From assembly GCF_005886535.1 (NCBI RefSeq), contig NZ_PNDS01000050.1, positions 1-51,009 on the forward strand: a stretch of DNA of 51,009 nucleotides, read 5' to 3'. Shown piece by piece: positions 18,016 through 27,416 of this stretch (positions within the stretch are counted from its first letter, which is position 1; each line of letters begins with the position of its first letter). A program made the translations under genes and the position numbers. The notes under the pieces are model-generated. The model was not told where the DNA came from. It was given only the letters and a program-made list of their open reading frames with translations, and made no database searches. The DNA is from Pseudoalteromonas sp. S2755. GTDB taxonomy: Bacteria > Pseudomonadota > Gammaproteobacteria > Enterobacterales > Alteromonadaceae.

Positions 18016-18561
18016 ATGAAACATTTTAAAATATTTGCCGTAATAATCTCAGTGCTTATTTTCAGTGGCTGCGCCGCCCACATTCAAGAGACAAGTAAAA
18101 CAGCTATTAGAGCTGTAGGGAACACGCCACAAAGTGTATTTTTGGATATTACTTCATCGCACTCAATTTCAAAAAGTAAGTCACTTTCTAACAGCATTAA
18201 TGAGCTAAAAGCGCTAATAGCCAAAGACTTTAATGGCAGTATTGTTGAGTCTGGGAGTGCAGCTCAAGCACCTTTATCAGTCGAGATCACCATTGAGCAC
18301 TTTCGTTATGTGTCTGGGTTTGGCCGCTTTATGGTAGGTGCAATGGCGGGTGATGCCGAGCTGAAGCTCAATGTAAAGCTAATAAACACCGACACTAACG
18401 AGGTGGTTGGTGAGTCGATACTAGATACTAGATCTGAGTTTATCGAAGGCATTTTTGGTGCAACTACTTCTAGGCAGCTTGAAGCAGTATCTAAGAAAGT
18501 GGTGAGTATGATTGGCACGGTGGAGCGCGAAGGTAAAACTGATAATACCGCTAACTCATAG
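18016..18561 (+). CDS. DUF4410-type lipoprotein
   Basis: A 181-residue lipoprotein precursor. ATG 18016 opens a signal peptide (KHFKIFAVIISVLIFSGC) whose lipobox IFSGC places the lipidated Cys near residue 19. The mature domain (residues 40-170) resembles DUF4410: a FLDITSS strand, SINELKALIAKDF, and a repeated Gly-rich middle (GFGRFMVGAMAGDAELKLNVKLINTDTNEVVG). The function is unknown. It stands alone between the AraC/LysE pair and a REP-like repeat region. Confidence 0.8.
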   Translation: MKHFKIFAVIISVLIFSGCAAHIQETSKTAIRAVGNTPQSVFLDITSSHSISKSKSLSNSINELKALIAKDFNGSIVESGSAAQAPLSVEITIEHFRYVSGFGRFMVGAMAGDAELKLNVKLINTDTNEVVGESILDTRSEFIEGIFGATTSRQLEAVSKKVVSMIGTVEREGKTDNTANS

Positions 18562-18678
18562 TCAATATTGAAGTTCCAAATACTCAAAGAAACCTAGTTT
18601 TTGACGATGGGGTTCCTGTATACCTTTTTGAGCCCCACTGATGCGGACGGATTACAAACAAAGGGACGTGAAGCTAAT

Positions 18679-18954
18679 ATGAAAACGAAGTTTGTTGATA
18701 CTACACTTGTTCTAAAAGCCTTGATGCTAACTGTCGCGGGCGGCATATTTTTTAACGCGAAAGCGTGGGGTGATAACAGCCCACAGCTGTTGCGTGATAG
18801 CGCAGTTAGCGATGTACAAGTGCTCTTGGAAAATCCGGATTATGACAAGACATCTACCTCAAGATACAGCAAAAAACGGTTCAAGTTTATCGTGGGTGTC
18901 AGCCGTTATCTGGGAGCGATCATGCAACTGGTATCAACAACGAAAAAGCCCTAA
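18679..18954 (+). CDS. Doubtful small exported protein whose 3' part is a REP-like repeat
   Basis: A 91-residue frame from ATG 18679 with a hydrophobic N-terminal segment (TLVLKALMLTVAGGIFFNAKA) that could be a signal peptide. A stretch with no clear family (LRDSAVSDVQVLLENPDYD) follows. The codons after that are supplied by the REP-like repeat at 18848-18910. This suggests either a gene truncated by repeat insertion or a chance frame. No strong ribosome binding site is visible. Confidence 0.35.
   Translation: MKTKFVDTTLVLKALMLTVAGGIFFNAKAWGDNSPQLLRDSAVSDVQVLLENPDYDKTSTSRYSKKRFKFIVGVSRYLGAIMQLVSTTKKP
18848..18910. repeat. REP-like intergenic repeat, copy B
   Basis: A 63-bp near-copy of the element at 16151-16214, sharing AAGATACAGC, AAAAACGGTT, AAGTTT and GTGGGTGTCAGCC. 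The left inverted-repeat arm has decayed (GACATCTAC instead of GACACCCAC), while the right arm is intact. The copy overlaps the doubtful small frame at 18679-18954. Confidence 0.75.
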
Positions 18955-18970
18955 CAGATGCGTAAGGGCT
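18942..18970 (-). terminator. Minus-strand terminator downstream of the ricin-lectin gene
   Basis: AGCCCT (18947-18952) pairs with AGGGCT (18965-18970). On the minus strand the hairpin runs directly into TTTTTCG, the form of an intrinsic terminator. It would stop transcription from the gene whose stop lies at 19198. Confidence 0.55.
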
Positions 18971-19081
18971 ATACATTCGATGTGTTTGCAAGCAATATCT
19001 ATTCTGCTTTAAAGACGTTTTATTTGAAGGTGAAACCTGGCCTCAACCACTTTAAAAACCTATTTAGAATAAATAAGATTT

Positions 19082-19116
19082 CGCCTTGCCTTTACGTATA
19101 GTGCAGGCAAGAGGCG
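19082..19116 (-). other. Imperfect hairpin downstream of the ricin-lectin gene
   Basis: CGCCTTGCC (19082-19090) pairs with GGCAAGAGGCG (19106-19116) apart from a two-base bulge. It lies about 80 bp past the stop of the minus-strand gene. It may protect the 3' end or assist termination; no T-run follows. Confidence 0.4.
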
Positions 19117-19197
19117 TAGCAGTTTTATAGCCAGATTTGCTTACCTCGAAATAGTCTTGCTAATTAAGCCGATTAATAAATATGTCTCGCTGTAACA

Positions 19198-21558
19198 TCA
19201 CTGGGTATTAAATTCCCAAGACTTAGTTTCTTCTTCCGCACAGCTAATCACCATAGCGCTGTTGGTATACTGATTAAGGTATTTAGAGCTGAGGCACTTA
19301 TCTGTAACGCGGTTGCGGATCTGATATTTATCGTTGTCATAGGGACCAATAAAATCCCAGATTGAATTATTACTTGGCTTTTTCGGTGCAGTTAGGCCAA
19401 AATGGTCGTACTCTGCGGCGCCCGGATCTGTCAGATAATGCCCATCTAGTGGATCATGGATCAAGTAACCACCTTGCATACCTTCAAGCGTGACGCGTTT
19501 CATGCTCTGCTCGCAGCCAGCCGATAAACCGTATGACATTTTAGAGCCTATGTAGCCAACCGACCACAGGCACATACCATGTTGACCCAGCTTGAGGTGG
19601 CGACCTAGCGGTGGTGCTTTGCGGTCAAATGCCCAAGTCTCGCTGATATCACTACAGTTGATATTGATTAGGCTGCCATTGTGTGTTGCCAAACACTGAT
19701 CGGTATCTTTATTACGTAGCGCAAATTTGTTGTCTCCGTTGGTATCATAGATATACCACACTGCAGCAGGTTCGGTGATGATTTCACCCGGTCCAAAAGG
19801 AGATGGTGGCGTGATCACGCGATACAGCTTGGCATTAGAAAAGCTGATGTTACTCTGGCCTCTCAAGTGTTTGTCGTCGGTATAACGGGCAATTTTATAG
19901 CCATCATCTAAATGAGTAAGTCTCAGCTCGTAGCTGTTTGCATTACAGTTTTTGCTAGCGCAGGTATTGTTACTGGTGTCACGTAGACGAACCAGCGCGT
20001 CGTTTGTCGGTACGTGGCTGCCGTTGATCTCCCACTGAGGTCCATTACAGCCACCGACGGACAGCGACTCCCCAGAGACAGTCAAGCATCGGCCAGTGGA
20101 CTTATTTTTTAGCTCATAACGGCCTTGTCTATTGACTGAGCTGAGGTGCCAAGTTGCGTCATTACCCCGACCCGAATATGTCTGAAAGCCAGAATCGCCG
20201 CCCTTGTCTTTAAGGTAACGGTTATCTTCAGCACGTTGGATTGAATAACCGCCATTAAAAGGTTCAAACACGAAGTGGCTGGCACCATAGGTACAAACGC
20301 TACGCACTTTAGATTGCTGGTCTACACAAAGGTTGGATGCACCATGTTTTAGACGAAGGGCATTGTGAAAATCAATAGCTCCCGCGTTGCTCGTCAACTC
20401 ACTGCGAGTCATGATCAGGTTATTGAGGTCCCATGAGTCTATTACATGCGCAAGGTTGTACATCACTTCCTTCACATCCACATGTCGGGATGTTTGATCT
20501 AAAAAGGAAGGGTTGCGGATCTGACTGATACGAGAGTTGTAGTTACTATCACAATGAGAGCCATTCATTGAATAGTTGTCGTAGTCATCAGTGTAAGAGT
20601 TGTGACGACATGGTGAGATAAAAGCTTCCCGGTACTGGATCAGTTTAGAGTCTTCAAAATTTAGGCTCACAGAAATCAGGCTTGGATTTCTACTATTGGG
20701 CACGACTTCAAGGCCAATCTGACGTAAAGCTTCACCCCAGTTGCCGTCTTTTAAACTCATGAAGTCGAAGAAGGTTGCATAACCTAAAGTACAAGAAGCA
20801 TTGTTTGCACTGCTCTCTTCCGGTCGGGTAAACAGGTCGGTAAGATACTGATCACCAGAGCGAATATCATATAAAGTAGTATAAGGAACGAGTCCATCGT
20901 CACTGAGATTATGCCAATAAGGCGGTGTATCCAAGTTCGCACACATATTGTCGAATTCTGCCCGGTGTAAAAAGGTCATTTGCATCGCACTAACAAAGCC
21001 TGGGATAACACTTCTAGTGAGGGTATCAAATGTGGTTTTGGAGACAGAACCTGTGTCTATCTGTTTGAACTGGTTCTGGATCACAGTCGCAAGGTCATCT
21101 GCCATCTTGCTATATTTCTCGGCAAGACTATAATGTAACCCTTTTAGGTCCGAAGTGGCATCTCTATGTGCTGATTTCATAAGATGCTGAATATCATTTA
21201 ATGGTCCTGTTAGCTGACTGACTTCCAGATTCGATATACGCGCTTCGAAGTGGGATAAGCAGCCAGCCAATGTTGGGTCCGCACCGTTAATAGACTCTTC
21301 GTTCATAGAGTCCATTATCGTGTCGTGAAGTAACGGATAGACTACGCTTAAAGCAGGGCTGCTTTCAAAAGCTAATCCTGCAAAGTTGTTTGCCAGAGAC
21401 AGTGCGCCACTTTGATAATCGACGGTGGTGGAGGTACTGCTGGTACGCGACGCGTAATCAAAACAGGGGCCTTGTAAATTATTTGCTAATGATTTTTGTG
21501 AGATCAGAAGCGAACTTAGTCCTAATGACACACTGAGTGCCAAGGTGAGTTTTTTCAT
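19198..21558 (-). CDS. Secreted protein with helical N-terminal domain and ricin-type lectin repeats
   Basis: A 786-residue exported protein with signal peptide MKKLTLALSVSLGLSSLLIS...LA. Residues about 45-390 form a domain I do not recognise. Its first part is helix-rich (SGALSLANNFAGLAFES, RISNLEVSQLTGPLNDIQ, YSKMADDLATVIQNQFKQ), loosely recalling the helical bundle of pore-forming toxins. Residues about 400-786 carry ricin-type beta-trefoil repeats with QxW-like signatures (GRCLTVSG...CNGPQWEI; DQCLATHNG...ETWAF; DKCLSSKY...KSWEF). Many Cys are present, as in extracellular proteins. A lectin-guided toxin or a polysaccharide-binding enzyme are both possible; no catalytic motif was found. 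The gene is monocistronic. Confidence 0.8.
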   Translation of the reverse strand: MKKLTLALSVSLGLSSLLISQKSLANNLQGPCFDYASRTSSTSTTVDYQSGALSLANNFAGLAFESSPALSVVYPLLHDTIMDSMNEESINGADPTLAGCLSHFEARISNLEVSQLTGPLNDIQHLMKSAHRDATSDLKGLHYSLAEKYSKMADDLATVIQNQFKQIDTGSVSKTTFDTLTRSVIPGFVSAMQMTFLHRAEFDNMCANLDTPPYWHNLSDDGLVPYTTLYDIRSGDQYLTDLFTRPEESSANNASCTLGYATFFDFMSLKDGNWGEALRQIGLEVVPNSRNPSLISVSLNFEDSKLIQYREAFISPCRHNSYTDDYDNYSMNGSHCDSNYNSRISQIRNPSFLDQTSRHVDVKEVMYNLAHVIDSWDLNNLIMTRSELTSNAGAIDFHNALRLKHGASNLCVDQQSKVRSVCTYGASHFVFEPFNGGYSIQRAEDNRYLKDKGGDSGFQTYSGRGNDATWHLSSVNRQGRYELKNKSTGRCLTVSGESLSVGGCNGPQWEINGSHVPTNDALVRLRDTSNNTCASKNCNANSYELRLTHLDDGYKIARYTDDKHLRGQSNISFSNAKLYRVITPPSPFGPGEIITEPAAVWYIYDTNGDNKFALRNKDTDQCLATHNGSLININCSDISETWAFDRKAPPLGRHLKLGQHGMCLWSVGYIGSKMSYGLSAGCEQSMKRVTLEGMQGGYLIHDPLDGHYLTDPGAAEYDHFGLTAPKKPSNNSIWDFIGPYDNDKYQIRNRVTDKCLSSKYLNQYTNSAMVISCAEEETKSWEFNTQ

Positions 21559-21952
21559 TGTTTTTCTCTAATTTGAATTTTTTTTGTTTTTGATGCTGTT
21601 ACCGTCCCTTTTGGTGATTAAATTTACCTTTTTTGGCATTTTCAGCTTCAACATGATTGACCCTTATTGAAAAAGTTACCTCCTAACAAGTTACAAAATG
21701 GTTTGGAAAAGTAACATCTGAAAATGGAAGGTCAATTAAAAGGTTTGAAAATGAGCTTGTGTTACTATGTTATGTATTTTTAATGTAACTAAAATGATGC
21801 TTAAGCGTGAGTTATTACTTATTTACTTAGTTGCAGTTATATTTTTATAACTACTTTTATCAATCGAGCTGTTTTGGGCTAACATTCTTGCTGTTAACAT
21901 CGTAAGGATGTCACTATTTAGTTTTTCTTAATGATTAGCTCTTAACGCAGAA
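21559..21952. other. Divergent intergenic region, no gene seen
   Basis: An AT-rich gap of 394 bp between the ricin-lectin gene (minus) and the DUF6985-like gene (plus). It presumably holds both promoters. I saw no recognisable operator, RNA gene, or sizeable frame; short ATG frames near 21907 stop within a few codons. Confidence 0.4.
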
Positions 21953-22516
21953 TTGAAACCTAATAATGGCGTATTGAATTGGTACCTTGGTGGCCTCCTA
22001 CTAGGAATTCTTGAAAAAGATAGATACGGCGATTTACGGAGCAAACCAATTGAAATTAAAGGGCTAGGCGGGAAGCTGGTTGAATTTATATTAGAGCAGT
22101 ACGAAGAAGATAAAAAAAGGGATGAGTTTCATGAAGCGATCAAAAGCTTTTTGGTAATTGATGAATCCGTCTTAAGAGCCTCGCAAGATTACATCTATCA
22201 GTATTACAAAGACCTCTTTGTGCATTTGGTATCAGAGGATGATTGGTATGTCGAAATCCTCAATGCAGATGATGTTTGGCAACATATTCAGTTTGGTAAT
22301 GCGCCATTGGTGTTGCGTCGTTCTGGTGGAGACGAGCTAATCTATATTTTATCAACGTGTTCATGTGATTGGGAACAGGAGCATGAGTTGCAAATAGTGT
22401 TTAAACAAGGCTGGGATATGAATCTAGTTGGACCATTTAATGGACACCTTACACACTCAGAAGCATATGACGATGATAGGTTAGAAAATGTCATCTACCC
22501 TCAGGTGTATAAATAA
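21953..22516 (+). CDS. DUF6985-like protein
   Basis: A protein of up to 187 residues. The C-terminal 110 residues (DDVWQHIQFGN, STCSCDWEQEHELQIVFKQG, VGPFNGHLTHSEAY, LENVIYPQVYK) resemble DUF6985, a small family often found near polymorphic-toxin immunity genes; this assignment is from pattern memory. The first 80 residues are helical and charged. No signal peptide is visible, so it is probably cytoplasmic. The start is uncertain: the frame opens at TTG 21953 with no good ribosome binding site and no ATG before the conserved part. It stands alone, between a secreted lectin protein and a solute-binding protein. Confidence 0.7.
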   Translation: MKPNNGVLNWYLGGLLLGILEKDRYGDLRSKPIEIKGLGGKLVEFILEQYEEDKKRDEFHEAIKSFLVIDESVLRASQDYIYQYYKDLFVHLVSEDDWYVEILNADDVWQHIQFGNAPLVLRRSGGDELIYILSTCSCDWEQEHELQIVFKQGWDMNLVGPFNGHLTHSEAYDDDRLENVIYPQVYK

Positions 22517-22605
22517 CTCGGGATAATAGACAAAACAATTAGCCTTTACTGAGAAAGTATATGGTTAGATTTTAAAGCTCTCTTTTTGAAATAAACTAAC
22601 TAGCC

Positions 22606-22660
22606 GCTTGCTCTCAGCCTAATGCGAAAGTAGGCAAGCTCCAACTATAAAGGCGGTTGG
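22606..22660. terminator. Hairpins between convergent genes
   Basis: Two inverted repeats lie in the 148-bp gap between convergent genes. GCTTG (22606-22610) with CAAGC (22635-22639) encloses a CCTA/TAGG pair. CCAAC (22641-22645) pairs with GTTGG (22656-22660). They may terminate either gene, but the T-runs are weak. Confidence 0.3.
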
Positions 22661-22664
22661 AATA

Positions 22665-23396
22665 TTAATTAGTTAATCCTTTAAGTTTATCTGTAATCAA
22701 ATTCACAAGCTCGGGTGTCATTTGCTTATTTGCTGCAAGGTAGAAGTCATTACTGAGACCATCTAATTCTAGCAAGAATTGAAAGTCACTACTTTTGCAG
22801 CCTATTTTAGAGCACATATAGTCTAAATGAAGCGGTGAGACAGCAATGATGTCAACTCGATCTCTAAGTAGCATTTTAACCGTAGTAATAGTATCGGGTA
22901 AGAATGCTGTCTTACCTAGCGCCTTTTTCTTCGATAAATAGTGAAATACCACATCATCGCGCTTTATACCTGCTTTATAATTGACTAGCTCTTCAAGCTT
23001 CTCAAGCTTTATGTTGTCTCTTCTTTTCAAGGTAACGAGGTAAGTTTTAGTGCTGACGAGTACACCGAGCCAGTGAAACAATTCCTCTCTGGCAGGTGTA
23101 CGCACCATAGAAAAAATAAGAGTTCCTGGTTCGGTTAAAGCTGTTTTGTATGCTCTAGCCCAAGGCATTACGTGTATTTGGGAGTCGCTTCCTAGTTCAT
23201 GCAGAAGCTTCCTGACCTTTTCTACTACCACGCCCCTCACCTCTCCATCTTTTACAATCTGATAAGGGGGGAGTGGCTCTGTCACCACTTGAATTTGGTG
23301 AACATTACTAACAGGAGTAGCACTGCAAAAAAATGCTGACCCGAAAAACAGCAAAAATAATATGAAGACGTTGTACTGTGCTTTTCTATTATTCAT
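22665..23396 (-). CDS. Periplasmic solute-binding protein (SBP family 3-like)
   Basis: A 243-residue exported protein with a signal peptide (YNVFILFLLFFGSAFFCSAT). The mature part has the start expected of the transporter substrate-binding domain, QVVTEPLPPYQIVKDGEVRGVVVEKVRKLL. It continues with PWARAY and GTLIFSMVRTPAREELFHWLG, a pattern common in marine gammaproteobacterial SBP_bac_3 proteins. No permease or ATPase is adjacent, so it may be an orphan binder or a sensor partner. The ligand is unknown. Confidence 0.85.
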   Translation of the reverse strand: MNNRKAQYNVFILFLLFFGSAFFCSATPVSNVHQIQVVTEPLPPYQIVKDGEVRGVVVEKVRKLLHELGSDSQIHVMPWARAYKTALTEPGTLIFSMVRTPAREELFHWLGVLVSTKTYLVTLKRRDNIKLEKLEELVNYKAGIKRDDVVFHYLSKKKALGKTAFLPDTITTVKMLLRDRVDIIAVSPLHLDYMCSKIGCKSSDFQFLLELDGLSNDFYLAANKQMTPELVNLITDKLKGLTN

Positions 23397-24120
23397 TTGT
23401 TCAACTTACTATAACTTGTACAAAATATGCTAAGGTCAGGTGAGTGTTTTGCCTCAATGCTCACAAGTCCACTGCCCAAAAGTCACGCCGTTAGAGCCGC
23501 GTCGAATGCTTAGTTTCTGAGTCTTGGAAAGCATAAATTAAATCGCTTGAATATTGCGCTTCACAAACAGAATCTAGATGTAAGATATTGGCACACATGA
23601 GGCATTACCTGTCTCCAATATTTTGATGTTAGAACCGAGCCACTATCTTTAAATCGTTGCTCTTTGGGGGCCACATTTCATCTAAAAATACTATTAGTAG
23701 TTAATTTTGCTAACGTACTTATGTCGAGTTACCAAGCGGCTTTTTCTCAATCAAAGTGCAACTAATAGTTCAAATATATACTGTTGTGGCGCTAATGCCA
23801 GTCCAACTTTCGGATCAATTTCGGTTTGATACTTTATCTTGCTGCGTTGGGCATCTCACACTAAGAGGTGGGAACAAGATCAGACATGTACCTTAATGAT
23901 TTTTGTTAATTTTAATCGTGTAGAATCTTATGAATAAGTAGAGAAAAATAACACAAACACCCACCACGTTAGTTTTATTCGAAGCAAGCAGACAATATGA
24001 GACTAAGGGCCTTTATGTCTCTCTAAAATAGTGTCATTTTCAGAGTATGAGGCCTATAGGATACATGAGTAATGTGGCCTATAGACCTCAAGCTAGATTA
24101 TCGAAATAAGTGAATCACGT
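23397..24120. other. Long intergenic region with one strong inverted repeat
   Basis: A 724-bp gap without a credible gene. The one clear structure is an imperfect 12-bp inverted repeat, GAGGCCTATAGG (24049-24060) and CCTATAGACCTC (24078-24089), with a 17-nt loop, located 32 bp past the stop of the minus-strand S9 peptidase. It could be a weak terminator for that gene, but no T-run follows. The 11-mer ACACCCACCAC at 23957-23967 resembles the REP core on the opposite strand but lacks the rest of the repeat. Confidence 0.45.
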
Positions 24121-26154
24121 TTACTTCTTGTACTTCTCAAACCAAGCGAGCGTATGCTCGATTTTGCTGATCATCCGAGAAGGGCGACCTGCAATTCCAT
24201 GTGGCGCACCTGGAATTTTGACCAGTACAGAGTCAATTTTCCGTAGCTTAAGTGCTTGGTAGAACTGTTCGGTTTCGGCCATTGGCGTGCGCAAGTCTTC
24301 TTCACCCGTCATTAGCATGGTTGGTGTGGTTACGTTGCCAACGAGCGAAAGCGGTGAGCGCTGCCAATAGTGTTCCATATGCTCCCATGGCATACCCGGG
24401 AATTGCGTTGGAATTTGACCAAGGCCACTGTCAGCGGTAAGCACTTTGCTCAGCCAGTTGATCACAGGTTTTACGACAACAGCGGCGTTAAAACGGTTCG
24501 TTAAGCCAATCGCGTAGGCTGTTGCTATACCACCTGCAGAGCCGCCAGCAATAAACAGATTATCTTTGTCGATAAAGCCTTTCTCAAGCATAGCGTCTAC
24601 CCCTGAGTTATGATCGGCAAAGTCTTCTTTCGAGCTGTATTTGTACTTGAGCAACATCGCAAAGCGCTCGCCGTAAGAGCTGCTGCCTCTGTGATTGTCG
24701 TAAAATACCACGTAACCTTCAGCAGCATAACGCTGTAATTCTGCTGAGAAATGGGGGCCGTAGGCTAAGTGTGGGCCACCGTGAATTTCTAGTAGTAATG
24801 GATATTGTTTTTTCGGGTCAAAATTTGGTGGCGTAATATACCAGCCCTGAATTTTCTCCCCGTCGAACGACGAGCTATAGGTGATCTCATGCACTTTACC
24901 AAGGGTTTTATGTGCAAGTAGGTCTTCGTTAAGGCGGGTTAATTGCGTTACTTTACCTTTTCTTGTTGTGATAGCGATGTCTGCAGGGCGCTCACTCGAA
25001 CCTTGAGTAAAGGCAATTTCCCCATCAAAGTTAGCACTAAATTCACCGCTTAGATAAGGGCGACCAAGGGTTGTGCCTGAGAGCGTATCTGTGATGTCGG
25101 TAATTTTGCCTGTTGTGGTGATGCTCGCGAGCTTTCGCTTGCCGTGGTCATCGTACGTCATCGCCAGTCTATCACTGCCAATCCAAGTTGGGTCTTGGAT
25201 TGAGCGATCAAAGTCTTTGGCAATCATGTGGGAGGTTTTGTCCTGCCAATCCATAATATTCAGTTTGCTATTACGGTAAGGGTTTAGCGCGTTCGATGCA
25301 CTAAGGTAAGCCAGCTGTTTACCATTTTCGGAAAAGCTAGGTGCGTACTCACGACCAGGAGCCGACGTAAGCTGAGTGATATTACGGTTAAAATCAACTT
25401 CGAATAGGTCGCCCTCTAGGCGCTTGTATTCCCAGTCTGCAATGCGGTTTGCTGAAAACACAATCGCCTGTGCATCTGTTCGCCAAGCGAGCTTCCCACT
25501 ATGGTGATAATTACCAGAGGTTAATTGGCGTGGCGTGCCGCCTTCACTCGGTAACACGAAGATCTGGCGATAGCCGGGTTTGATAAGGCCTCGGCCATCA
25601 GCTTGATAGTAGGCTTTGTCGATAACAATGGCTGAGTCGGACCACTTCGCGCCTTTTGGTTTTTCCGGCATTTTGGCGATGACCGCAGGCTTTTCAGCAA
25701 CCTTTTGGCTAAAAGCCAGCCATTTGCCATCTGGTGACCAAGTTAAGCCACTGATCCCAGATTGCAACTGTGTAAGTAGTGCCGTGCGGTTTTGAGCAAG
25801 ATAATGTACATGAATTTGTGTGCTACCAGATACATTGCTCACAAAGGCAATTTTGCTACCATCTGGCGACCAGCGAGGTTGACTGTAATTGTTTTCATCA
25901 GAGAAGAGTGGCGATTGTGCGCCAGACTTGATATCGACCAGCCACAGGTTTTGTCGCTTCGCATCCTTCATCACATCATTGCTGTTACGCACATATACCA
26001 CTTGAGTACCATCTGGTGATATTTGCGGGTCGTTTGCATATTCCAGCTCAAAAATGTCTTTCGCCTGTAACCCCACCTCAGTCTGTGCGACTGTTGGCAA
26101 TGCAGCGCAAGCCAGTAAAGTGCAAATGAGCGTCCGTTTCAATCCATAAGGCAT
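24121..26154 (-). CDS. Exported S9 family (prolyl oligopeptidase) serine peptidase
   Basis: A 677-residue protein. ATG 26154, preceded by AGAGGGTGGCATT, starts a signal peptide (KRTLICTLLACAALPTVAQ). The N-terminal two thirds form a WD40-like beta-propeller with repeated ISPDGTQVVYV, WSPDGSKIAFVS and WSPDGKWLAFS motifs. The C-terminal alpha/beta hydrolase domain (from about residue 430) has LEIHGGPHLAYG and the nucleophile Ser539 in AGGSAGG. Asp620 (GEEDLRTP) and His652 (PGAPHGIAG) complete the triad. It resembles dipeptidyl/acylaminoacyl peptidases, which cut short peptides. It lies downstream of the graspetide-like genes on the same strand and could process that product, but the 171-bp gap leaves this open. 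Confidence 0.93.
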   Translation of the reverse strand: MPYGLKRTLICTLLACAALPTVAQTEVGLQAKDIFELEYANDPQISPDGTQVVYVRNSNDVMKDAKRQNLWLVDIKSGAQSPLFSDENNYSQPRWSPDGSKIAFVSNVSGSTQIHVHYLAQNRTALLTQLQSGISGLTWSPDGKWLAFSQKVAEKPAVIAKMPEKPKGAKWSDSAIVIDKAYYQADGRGLIKPGYRQIFVLPSEGGTPRQLTSGNYHHSGKLAWRTDAQAIVFSANRIADWEYKRLEGDLFEVDFNRNITQLTSAPGREYAPSFSENGKQLAYLSASNALNPYRNSKLNIMDWQDKTSHMIAKDFDRSIQDPTWIGSDRLAMTYDDHGKRKLASITTTGKITDITDTLSGTTLGRPYLSGEFSANFDGEIAFTQGSSERPADIAITTRKGKVTQLTRLNEDLLAHKTLGKVHEITYSSSFDGEKIQGWYITPPNFDPKKQYPLLLEIHGGPHLAYGPHFSAELQRYAAEGYVVFYDNHRGSSSYGERFAMLLKYKYSSKEDFADHNSGVDAMLEKGFIDKDNLFIAGGSAGGIATAYAIGLTNRFNAAVVVKPVINWLSKVLTADSGLGQIPTQFPGMPWEHMEHYWQRSPLSLVGNVTTPTMLMTGEEDLRTPMAETEQFYQALKLRKIDSVLVKIPGAPHGIAGRPSRMISKIEHTLAWFEKYKK

Positions 26155-26325
26155 AATGCCACCCTCTATATAATTTTTATTTAGGGCTACATAGTTATTC
26201 AGGTGCAATTCAATGTCACCAAATACGCGATAGAACGAAATAAAAACTCGATGTGTCAAATAGAATGGGAGTGAGTGGCTGTGTTTTGAGTCATATGTTA
26301 ATTCATACAAAACCCAACTTAATTA

Positions 26326-27402
26326 TCACTTTTTAGACAAGCGGTAAGCAGTTAGTATCTTGCCTTGCTCAGAATACTGCTCTATTTCATACTCTCCTGG
26401 ACCTAAAAAGAGAGGTTCAGGGGTGGTACAGCGCATCGTGCTCCGATCGTATAAATAACGTGTGTGATTTTCAATTAAAAAGGCAACAAGTAGCGTTTGG
26501 CCCTCGCATTTACTGATCTTTACGGGCATCCATTTATCTCCTAGCTCTACTCTCGCACCATAGGCATTATTTCGGCTACCCAGTTGGATTAGGTAGTCAG
26601 TATTGAAATTGTCATTTTGGGAGATGTCAAACGTAGCCACTTCTGGTTGTATAAGGTTTCTTACAACAATAGAAATACTAATGACCTCTGCCTGAGATGT
26701 TTCAGCTAGATGATTGGATAGCATCTGTATTGTATATTCTTTATTATTCTTACGGTTTCGCTCAAAAACGTGATTATGGCCAACAAATACAATTAGCTTT
26801 TCTCCATGGTTTAGTTTATCAGTAATACTTGCCAAACGTGCGGCCATTGCTTCTTTCCTAGCCAACTGTTTTTCTGGCCAAGGTAATTTGCTTTTGTTAA
26901 CGGAGACAGGTTCGTGTCCATACAATGTAAACCCTAATGCTTTTGCAGACCTTATGAGGGCTGCAAACACAGGCTCTGTAGTGTAAACCCCATTAACAGC
27001 CATAAACTCTTTTTCTGTATCTGAAAAGGCTTCAAAGCTGATATGAGTAAAACCTAATGTCTTTAATTCCCGTAATTTACTTTTTAAGAACGCTCTTGGT
27101 TCATGTAATGCGTGATTATCATTGATCGCTAACACTTTTACTTTCGGGCTTTTTAGATGTGTCACAATCTTTTTCCAGCTACTTTGAGAAAGAGTTACAT
27201 CGTTGTTGGGAAGCGAACCTTGAAAAAGTAATTCAAGTGCCATTCCATTATGCCCAGATAATCCGTAATACTGTGCCTGTAATTGTTTCGAGAGTTTTTC
27301 TATCGTTTCTTCGCTACTTGGAATATTTTGAGATAATTGCCAAATTTCGTTTGCACTTAATGGAGCGTAAAAAAACATAAGGAGAAGAGTTAAGAGTTTC
27401 AT
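26326..27402 (-). CDS. Periplasmic ChaN/EreA-like putative hydrolase next to the RiPP precursor
   Basis: A 358-residue protein with a signal peptide (KLLTLLLMFFYAPLSA). Motifs spaced as in the ChaN/erythromycin-esterase/TraB-like superfamily can be seen: AINDNHALHEPRAF (residues 92-105, with His97, His100 and Glu101), HISFEAF (Glu124) and VFVGHNHVFER (His209, His211). The conserved Gly-Glu of the first motif is Asn-Asp here. These residues suggest a metal- or acid/base-dependent hydrolase, but the family assignment is uncertain. The last 100 residues are beta-rich. ATG 27402 is preferred because the longer frame from 27441 would run through the hairpin at 27417-27440. It is directly downstream of the peptide gene. 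Confidence 0.8.
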   Translation of the reverse strand: MKLLTLLLMFFYAPLSANEIWQLSQNIPSSEETIEKLSKQLQAQYYGLSGHNGMALELLFQGSLPNNDVTLSQSSWKKIVTHLKSPKVKVLAINDNHALHEPRAFLKSKLRELKTLGFTHISFEAFSDTEKEFMAVNGVYTTEPVFAALIRSAKALGFTLYGHEPVSVNKSKLPWPEKQLARKEAMAARLASITDKLNHGEKLIVFVGHNHVFERNRKNNKEYTIQMLSNHLAETSQAEVISISIVVRNLIQPEVATFDISQNDNFNTDYLIQLGSRNNAYGARVELGDKWMPVKISKCEGQTLLVAFLIENHTRYLYDRSTMRCTTPEPLFLGPGEYEIEQYSEQGKILTAYRLSKK

Positions 27403-27416
27403 ATTTTTCACCGAAA

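Noticed and set aside
23957..23967. An 11-mer equal to part of the REP core (opposite strand)
   Set aside because: Only the 11-mer matches; the flanking sequence does not resemble either repeat group, so it may be chance or a very degraded copy.
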